Shown here: piece by piece, positions 7,337 to 10,613 of the stretch
Layout: the number at the start of each line of letters is the position of its first letter
Position numbering within the stretch: position 1 is the first letter of the stretch
Origin: Spirochaetaceae bacterium
GTDB taxonomy: Bacteria; Spirochaetota; Spirochaetia; Treponematales; Treponemataceae
Length of the DNA stretch: 10,613 nt
Assembly: GCA_031271875.1 (NCBI GenBank)
Contig: JAISVD010000189.1
Coordinates: forward strand, 1 to 10,613
Direction: 5' to 3'
The notes under the pieces: generated by a model
The model's input: the letters and a program-made list of their open reading frames with translations, nothing else
Database searches by the model: none
What the model was told of the DNA's origin: nothing
Made by a program: the position numbers and the translations under genes

Positions 7337-7367
7337 AAGGCTGTCCGGTTGTGTGCCGGACAGCCTT
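7337..7367 (-). terminator. Intrinsic terminator of the ABC ATPase gene
   Basis: A 12-bp stem (AAGGCTGTCCGG/CCGGACAGCCTT, loop 7349-7355) is followed on the minus strand by eight T (complement of A at 7331-7338). It may also slow plus-strand transcription from the RNB gene, but that side has only the later GGATTTT, so plus-strand termination would be weak. Confidence 0.9.
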
Positions 7368-7372
7368 GCGGA

Positions 7373-7403
7373 TTTTCCGTATGAGGCTACCGCATACGGA
7401 AAA
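7373..7403 (-). repeat. Second hairpin between the ABC ATPase stop and its terminator
   Basis: A perfect 11-bp inverted repeat (TTTTCCGTATG at 7373-7383 and CATACGGAAAA at 7393-7403, 9-nt loop) lies 25 nt after the ATPase stop. It has no T-run of its own. It could protect the mRNA 3' end or be a protein-binding palindrome. Confidence 0.6.
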
Positions 7404-7427
7404 CAGCGTCAAACACCAGCGACAGGA

Positions 7428-8540
7428 TCAGCTGGCGGCAACTTCCTCACAGATATTCGCTTCGGTTTCCTTGTCAAAGAACTTTCCCTTCTCCATATTG
7501 GGGATGAAGTTCGCGGTGTCACCGATCTGGAACTTATTATCCGGGGCTGTCCGGGCAACGAGCTGCTGTGTTTTGGTGGACAGGTACAGATGGGTTTCAG
7601 CACCGAGAGGTTCGATAATGGAAACCTTTGTCTGCATATTGTTTGTCACAACGGGCTTCTGAGTATATTCCATATCTTCCGGGCGGATTCCGAAGTACAC
7701 TTCCTTGCCGATATAATCCCGGAGTTTTTTCGCCTGTTCAGGGGTGGGGATAATTTCGAAGGAACCCTCATCCGCGACGAGCTGTCCGCCCTTTTCGACG
7801 AGCTTTACGCTCATGAAGTTCATGGGCGGAGAACCGATGAATCCCGCGACGAATTTGTTGATCGGATGGTTATAGAGGTAGAGGGGAGAGCCAATCTGCT
7901 GGACTTTTCCGTCTTTCATAACAACAATTTTGTCACCCATGGTCATGGCTTCCGTCTGGTCGTGGGTAACATAGATCATGGTCGCCTTGAGGCGGTGGTG
8001 AAGATCGGAGATTTCCGCGCGCATCTGTACGCGGAGCTTCGCGTCAAGGTTTGAAAGGGGCTCATCAAAGAGGAAAACCTTGGGATTGCGGACGATTGCG
8101 CGTCCGACAGCGACACGCTGGCGCTGACCGCCGGAGAGAGCCTTGGGTTTGCGGTCCAGGAGCTTCTCGATGTCGAGGATACGGGCGGCTTCGTTAACGC
8201 GGCGCTCGATCTCGGCCTTGTCGGTTTTCCTGATTTTGAGACCGAAAGCCATATTGTCGTATACGCTCATATGGGGATACAGCGCATAGTTCTGGAAAAC
8301 CATCGCGATGTTGCGATCCTTCGGCGGAACGTCATTCATCAGTTCGCCGTCGATATAGAGTTCACCTTCGGTGATATCCTCAAGACCCGCGATCATACGG
8401 AGGGTTGTCGATTTTCCGCATCCTGAGGGACCGACAAATACCACAAATTCCTGGTCTTCGGCAATAATGTTCGCGTTATCAACTGCGCGGACAGTACCGT
8501 CATACACTTTACCAATGCCGTTAAGCACAACCTTAGCCAT
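7428..8540 (-). CDS. ugpC: Sugar ABC transporter ATP-binding protein, MalK/UgpC/MsmK family
   Basis: 370-residue cytoplasmic ATPase that powers import of sugars or glycerol phosphates through a membrane permease pair. Visible motifs: Walker A GPSGCGKST (37-45), Q-loop at Gln83 (VFQNYALYPHM), signature LSGGQRQR (135-142), Walker B VFLFDEP (155-161), D-loop SNLDAK, and switch His193 (VTHDQTEAMT). The C-terminal third (about 235-370, with FIGSPPMNF and GIRPEDM) is the MalK-type OB regulatory domain. AGGAGG at 8546-8551 lies 5 nt before the ATG. No permease or binding-protein gene adjoins it. It has its own promoter and terminator, so it may be a shared ATPase serving several transporters, as MsmK does in streptococci. 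The symbol is a family-level name; the substrate cannot be read. Confidence 0.93.
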   Translation of the reverse strand: MAKVVLNGIGKVYDGTVRAVDNANIIAEDQEFVVFVGPSGCGKSTTLRMIAGLEDITEGELYIDGELMNDVPPKDRNIAMVFQNYALYPHMSVYDNMAFGLKIRKTDKAEIERRVNEAARILDIEKLLDRKPKALSGGQRQRVAVGRAIVRNPKVFLFDEPLSNLDAKLRVQMRAEISDLHHRLKATMIYVTHDQTEAMTMGDKIVVMKDGKVQQIGSPLYLYNHPINKFVAGFIGSPPMNFMSVKLVEKGGQLVADEGSFEIIPTPEQAKKLRDYIGKEVYFGIRPEDMEYTQKPVVTNNMQTKVSIIEPLGAETHLYLSTKTQQLVARTAPDNKFQIGDTANFIPNMEKGKFFDKETEANICEEVAAS

Positions 8541-8576
8541 TTTGGCCTCCTATAAAAGGATTATTTTATGGATTTT

Positions 8577-8605
8577 ATTTTATGTTATTTATACTGATTT
8601 GTCAA
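8577..8605 (-). promoter_or_regulatory. Sigma-70 promoter of the ABC ATPase gene
   Basis: Minus-strand TTGACA (8600-8605), 17-bp spacer, TAAAAT (8577-8582). The predicted leader is about 30 nt and includes the AGGAGG ribosome site. The flanks are strongly A+T-rich. Confidence 0.75.
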
Positions 8606-8678
8606 ATTTTATTTATCCATATGATTCCATGATATTATTGAAGTATATCTATATCGGTGAATTGCGGCAGATGCGGCA

Positions 8679-8692
8679 AAAAAACGTTTTTT
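8679..8692. repeat. 14-bp A/T-rich palindrome between the ATPase and ssrA promoters
   Basis: AAAAAACGTTTTTT is a perfect palindrome in the region between two divergent promoters. It could be an operator or simply a bendable A-tract element. No gene is visible in 8541-8835. Confidence 0.3.
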
Positions 8693-8734
8693 CATTAATT
8701 TACAGTATTTTACGATAATTTTACGGTGTTTTTC

Positions 8735-8762
8735 TTGACAAAAACAGAAATGTACATAATAT
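8735..8762 (+). promoter_or_regulatory. Sigma-70 promoter of ssrA
   Basis: Consensus TTGACA (8735-8740), 16-bp spacer, TAATAT (8757-8762). Expected +1 is near 8769, leaving a 5' leader of about 67 nt before the mature tmRNA end. Upstream, three TTTAC motifs at 8699, 8709 and 8720 are spaced by 10 and 11 bp, like an UP element. Confidence 0.65.
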
Positions 8763-8792
8763 TTAAATTGAGGATTTTATCAATATATTGAA

Positions 8793-8825
8793 AACCTCAA
8801 GAGAGGTTCTGTGTGGAAGAACCTC
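8793..8825 (+). promoter_or_regulatory. Structured 5' leader of pre-tmRNA with two mutually exclusive hairpins
   Basis: AACCTC (8793-8798) can pair with GAGGTT (8803-8808). The same segment, extended as GAGGTTCT (8803-8810), can instead pair with AGAACCTC (8818-8825). Both cannot form together. The second hairpin ends 10 nt before the mature tmRNA 5' end. It may guide 5' processing; a switching role is speculation. Confidence 0.45.
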
Positions 8826-8835
8826 GGAGATTATC

Positions 8836-9201
8836 GGGGGTGCACCGGTTTCGACTGGGGTGATTCGCGATCTTGAGTTGCAGGTGGAGTACCGACCTCC
8901 TGATTCGGTAAAAACAATAACTGCCAAAAAAGAAGAAGAAGTCTTCGACGAGCAGTACGCTCTTGCTGCGTAAGCAGTAAAGACCGGAACCCGGATTGTG
9001 CCGCCCTGAACGGTCCGGGATTCCGACGCCAACCAGGGCTAGCCATACGGAGTGTCCGGTATCCGTATGGGACGTTAACCGGAATACGGGACCGACGCTT
9101 GCGGCGCTGACACCGGCCCCCGACAACTACCTCGCACCGATAAACCTGTAGAGATTCCTGGTCCGCACTTCAGGACGGGGGTTCAATTCCCCCCATCTCC
9201 A
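8836..9201 (+). ncRNA. ssrA: tmRNA (transfer-messenger RNA, ssrA)
   Basis: Rescues stalled ribosomes by acting first as alanyl-tRNA and then as mRNA for a degradation tag. The 5' end GGGGGTG pairs fully with CATCTCC (9194-9200), including a G-U third pair (8838-9198), the alanyl-tRNA synthetase identity element. CCGGTTTCGAC follows the acceptor strand, as in other tmRNAs. The T arm is GGGGG-TTCAATT-CCCCC (9177-9193) and the discriminator base is A9201. CCA is not encoded. The resume codon GCC at 8923 opens AKKEEEVFDEQYALAA, ending in TAA at 8971-8973. The final ALAA is the protease-recognised end common to tmRNA tags, and YALAA is typical of spirochaetes. A total of 366 nt is normal for a one-piece tmRNA. 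smpB is not in the window. Confidence 0.97.
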
Positions 9202-9204
9202 TGA

Positions 9205-9254
9205 AAACAAATCCGAATTCCGGTTTTTTACACGCCGGATTCGGATTTGTTTGT
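9205..9254 (+). terminator. Intrinsic terminator of ssrA
   Basis: Two long arms (9205-9223 and 9235-9252) are complementary over 18 bp with one bulged T, separated by an 11-nt loop. The 3' arm ends in a T-rich stretch (ATTTGTTTGT). It starts only 3 nt after the mature tmRNA end, so 3' trimming and termination must be close together. Confidence 0.8.
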
Positions 9255-9260
9255 CAGTGA

Positions 9261-9356
9261 ACTGCTCAAAGCGTTAGTACTTATGAATATGGTGGTTCCA
9301 CTTCAAAAGCGTATGCAATTGAGCAGGCGACTCAAGCTGCATTGAATAAGTTCTGA
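9261..9356 (+). pseudogene. Truncated 3' end of an unrecognised gene
   Basis: An open frame of 31 codons reads TAQSVSTYEYGGSTSKAYAI then EQATQAALNKF and stops at 9354-9356. The TGA at 9258-9260 immediately precedes it in frame and it has no start codon or ribosome site. The peptide has ordinary protein-like composition (Tyr/Gly/Ser, then an amphipathic Ala/Gln helix), which is why it is listed. It may be the tail of a gene cut off when DNA joined the end of ssrA. No homologue is recognised and it could be chance. Confidence 0.3.
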
Positions 9357-9399
9357 ATAATTTACTGTTTTCAACAGGAAAAGATAGAGGAGGATTTGA

Positions 9400-9576
9400 A
9401 TGAGTTGGTTTAGTAAATCAGAAGACTACGATATCAGTAGTTCAGGAGATTATGATATTAGTAGTTCATACATAGGTGATAAAATCGATAATGACTCAAG
9501 TTCATCTGATGATGGAAGTAGAACAGAAAATGAAAGAGGGCATACCAATTTTCAGACATCACAAAATGAACGATGA
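9400..9576 (+). CDS. Small acidic serine-rich protein (58 aa) with an internal repeat
   Basis: GAGGAGG at 9387-9393 precedes the ATG by 6 nt, an excellent ribosome site. The protein starts MSWFSKSEDYDISSSG and has a tandem DYDISSS repeat at residues 9-15 and 17-23, then an Asp/Ser-rich stretch (DNDSSSSDDGS), and ends NFQTSQNER. No signal peptide, membrane segment or cysteine is present; it is probably disordered. The two DNA copies of the repeat (9424-9444 and 9448-9468) differ at three positions, all silent third-codon changes, which supports real protein-level selection. Codon use is A+T-rich, unlike the genes left of ssrA. A terminator follows 51 nt downstream. Function unknown. Confidence 0.6.
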   Translation: MSWFSKSEDYDISSSGDYDISSSYIGDKIDNDSSSSDDGSRTENERGHTNFQTSQNER

Positions 9577-9627
9577 AATCAAAAGACTAGAAATGATTTT
9601 ATATCATATTATTTCTCTGGTTTTTTT

Positions 9628-9662
9628 AACAATCCTGCCTCGCAAGGGCCGGGATTGTTTTT
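9628..9662 (+). terminator. Intrinsic terminator after the 58-aa gene
   Basis: AACAATCC at 9628-9635 pairs with GGATTGTT at 9652-9659, extended inwards by a G-U and a G-C pair, and is followed by TTTTT (9658-9662). The position after the small gene supports that gene being a transcription unit. Confidence 0.75.
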
Positions 9663-9784
9663 AAGTAATATGTAGGATAGTCACAAGTGTCAACATCCGG
9701 CTTATTCTTCAAAAAACTATACTTTTGAAAAACATTTCCTAAAATTTGAACATTATTACAATTATAAAACCTGATGCTTGGGAT
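9663..9784. other. A+T-rich spacer with no gene seen
   Basis: About 120 nt between the terminator of the rightward small gene and the end of the leftward pair. It holds only a weak 7-bp hairpin (TTCAAAA at 9708-9714 with TTTTGAA at 9723-9729). No clear terminator for the leftward pair is visible. Confidence 0.5.
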
Positions 9785-10095
9785 TCAATGATGCGGAAGG
9801 ATATCCTCTGGGGGTATACTTTTTTCTCTCAAATCGTCAATGCCTTCTTCTGTTTCGTCACAAAATTGGAGTTCCTGGGATAAAAAAGTATATTCAGCAA
9901 GTATAAGAGTTTGGGCATCAGCGAAAATCTGGGCTTCCTGAAAAGCGGTCAAAACCTTTGAGATACCATCTTCATAAGAGAGACGACCTTCCCCCTCTTT
10001 CCCTCTGGTGGCAAACCCTTTGCGCCCTGCATCAATACTTGAAGCTGTGTCAACGATATTAAAACGATATTAATTAGTAATCCATCCCTGGCCAA
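9785..10095 (-). pseudogene. Second gene of a small leftward pair, apparently frameshifted by an 11-bp duplication
   Basis: From 10069 to the TGA at 9785 there is an open frame of 94 codons with strongly protein-like content (FNIVDTASSIDAGRKGF, then LSYEDGISKVLTAFQEAQIF and LILAEYTFLSQELQFCDETE) but no ATG or GTG start. The in-frame TAA of the preceding gene lies directly before it. A perfect 11-bp tandem duplication (10052-10073) sits at the junction. With one copy removed, a TTG at 10095, preceded by GGAGG 6 nt upstream (10102-10106), comes into frame and yields a 99-residue protein overlapping the first gene. As it stands, that TTG frame runs into a TGA after about 50 codons. No homologue is recognised; it is soluble, acidic at the C-terminus and mainly helical. 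Confidence 0.5.
10052..10073. repeat. Perfect 11-bp tandem duplication
   Basis: AACGATATTAA occurs twice in direct succession (10052-10062, 10063-10073). It covers the stop codon of the upstream leftward gene and the junction with the next frame. Eleven is not a multiple of three, so it shifts any frame crossing it. Confidence 0.9.
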
Positions 10096-10300
10096 ATTCT
10101 GCCTCCGCTTCCGCCAGGCTCCAACCACCTTTTATGAGAAAATCCATTCCTGTTTTTTCCTTCATAATCTTGGCTATGCAGGGAGGTATGGGGACTGACC
10201 TTCTGAGGCGGATAGATTCTTCCTTGTCTCCGGCCTTTTCCAGTTCCCTTGCTTTACTGAGTGTTTCCGGCTTTTCGTCCAGGGTCATCAGTTGTGGCAT
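10070..10300 (-). CDS. Small protein of unknown function (76 aa), first gene of a leftward pair
   Basis: I do not recognise this family. The start at 10300 is set by AGGAGG 6 nt upstream (10307-10312); the frame remains open further upstream but without a ribosome site. The protein is charged: MPQLMTLDEKPETLSKAREL, then basic RLRRSVPIPPCIAKIMKEKT, then GMDFLIKGGWSLAEAEAEFG and a terminal QGWITN. No membrane segment or known motif is seen. The size, strong ribosome site, own promoter and overlap with a second small ORF resemble the layout of toxin-antitoxin or similar two-gene modules, but no sequence feature shows such a role. Confidence 0.7.
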   Translation of the reverse strand: MPQLMTLDEKPETLSKARELEKAGDKEESIRLRRSVPIPPCIAKIMKEKTGMDFLIKGGWSLAEAEAEFGQGWITN

Positions 10301-10344
10301 ACAAAACCTCCTGCGGAACTGATACAAAATCATTTTTCTATAGA

Positions 10345-10373
10345 ATAATACCATAAAAAGGATAGTTTCGCAA
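10345..10373 (-). promoter_or_regulatory. Sigma-70 promoter of the leftward small-gene pair
   Basis: Minus-strand TTGCGA (10368-10373), 17-bp spacer, TATTAT (10345-10350). The leader to the ATG at 10300 would be about 38 nt and contains the AGGAGG site. Confidence 0.6.
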
Positions 10374-10396
10374 AACAACACTTTCCGGCAGAAAAT

Positions 10397-10516
10397 CTAT
10401 CGCTCCTTCCCCATCCCACCCTTAGCAAATCCCAATTTTTGTACAATATTCTCCCCGATATAACTTACCGAAACCGCCCTCATCCACACTCTTGCAGATA
10501 GAGAGGGTAAAATCAC
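10397..10516 (-). pseudogene. Possible gene fragment (39 codons from GTG)
   Basis: A minus-strand frame reads VILPSLSARVWMRAVSVSYI then GENIVQKLGFAKGGMGKER and stops at 10397-10399. A TAG lies immediately before the GTG. There is no convincing ribosome site and no recognised family. The C-terminal half looks protein-like, so it may be the tail of a lost gene. Otherwise 10374-10545 shows nothing supportable. Confidence 0.2.
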
Positions 10517-10545
10517 CTATCAGAAGTTGCTGAGAAAAAATATGC

Positions 10546-10573
10546 TTGAGCTTTATACATTTTCTGATATAGT
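10546..10573 (+). promoter_or_regulatory. Probable sigma-70 promoter of the gene at the right edge
   Basis: TTGAGC (10546-10551), 16-bp spacer, TATAGT (10568-10573). Predicted +1 near 10580, giving a leader of about 17 nt that includes GGAGG. Confidence 0.55.
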
Positions 10574-10596
10574 TGATTTCTGGAGGTTCTTTTATT

Positions 10597-10613
10597 ATGA
10601 AGAAAATACGTTC
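10597..10613 (+). CDS. Start of a gene running off the right edge
   Basis: ATG preceded by GGAGG (10582-10586) at 10 nt and by a plausible promoter. Only MKKIR is visible. A start of this kind is common for secreted proteins, but five residues cannot identify it. Confidence 0.5.

Noticed and set aside
7353..8054. 233-codon plus-strand ORF opposite the ABC ATPase
   Set aside because: Lies entirely antisense to a gene with complete ATPase motifs; it starts inside the terminator hairpin and has no ribosome site.
8788..8973. 61-codon ORF ending in the tmRNA tag
   Set aside because: It is the tmRNA leader and 5' domain read in the tag frame; only the tag from 8923 is translated.
9476..9664. 62-codon ORF overlapping the 58-aa gene
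   Set aside because: Runs through the intrinsic terminator, lacks a ribosome site and is in a different frame from the repeat-supported gene.
10409..10418. CCCCATCCCA as a possible second attachment site copy of the ssrA 3' end
   Set aside because: Matches only about seven bases of CCCCATCTCCA, which is not above chance; flanking T-arm sequence is absent.
1..10613. CRISPR arrays, insertion sequences, rRNA or ordinary tRNA genes
   Set aside because: No regularly spaced repeats, transposase motifs, rRNA signatures or cloverleaf genes other than the tmRNA ends were seen.

Overview
The window reads as bacterial chromosome from an anaerobic spirochaete, most likely Treponema-like. Support comes from the rnfE-rnfA-rnfB gene order with a multi-cluster RnfB, a tmRNA whose tag ends in YALAA, and the moderately G+C-rich coding sequence. 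The genus is an inference; no 16S rRNA or other marker is present to fix it.

Layout. Positions 1-2161 hold the end of an rnf operon (rnfE partial, rnfA, rnfB) closed by a strong intrinsic terminator. Positions 2222-2838 hold a leftward XRE-type regulator (with a possible 19-codon leader ORF) divergent from a rightward gene of unknown function. That gene forms a tight pair with an OGG1-family 8-oxoguanine DNA glycosylase ending at 4052. prfA (release factor 1) runs leftward and converges on the glycosylase. A divergent RNB-domain exoribonuclease follows at 5429-7294. Both prfA and the RNB gene have near-consensus sigma-70 promoters placed so that transcription should begin at or next to the A of the ATG, which predicts leaderless mRNAs. 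A leftward solitary sugar-ABC-transporter ATPase (MalK/UgpC/MsmK family, 7428-8540) has its own promoter, Shine-Dalgarno sequence and terminator.

Positions 8836-9201 are ssrA (tmRNA), with promoter, a structured 5' leader and a terminator. Downstream, to the right edge, the DNA becomes visibly A+T-richer and carries small orphan genes: a truncated 3' gene end, a 58-codon acidic serine-rich gene with an internal repeat that differs only at synonymous positions, and a leftward pair of small genes. The second gene of that pair seems to have been frameshifted by an 11-bp tandem duplication. The start of another rightward gene lies at the right edge. tmRNA genes are common integration sites, so this segment looks like accessory DNA, but no duplicated attachment site is visible inside the window.

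The conserved genes cover energy coupling (Rnf), base-excision repair, translation termination and ribosome rescue (RF1, tmRNA), RNA decay and carbohydrate uptake. RF1, the RNB nuclease and tmRNA all act on translation or mRNA turnover, but apart from the divergent promoter pair nothing in the sequence links them.
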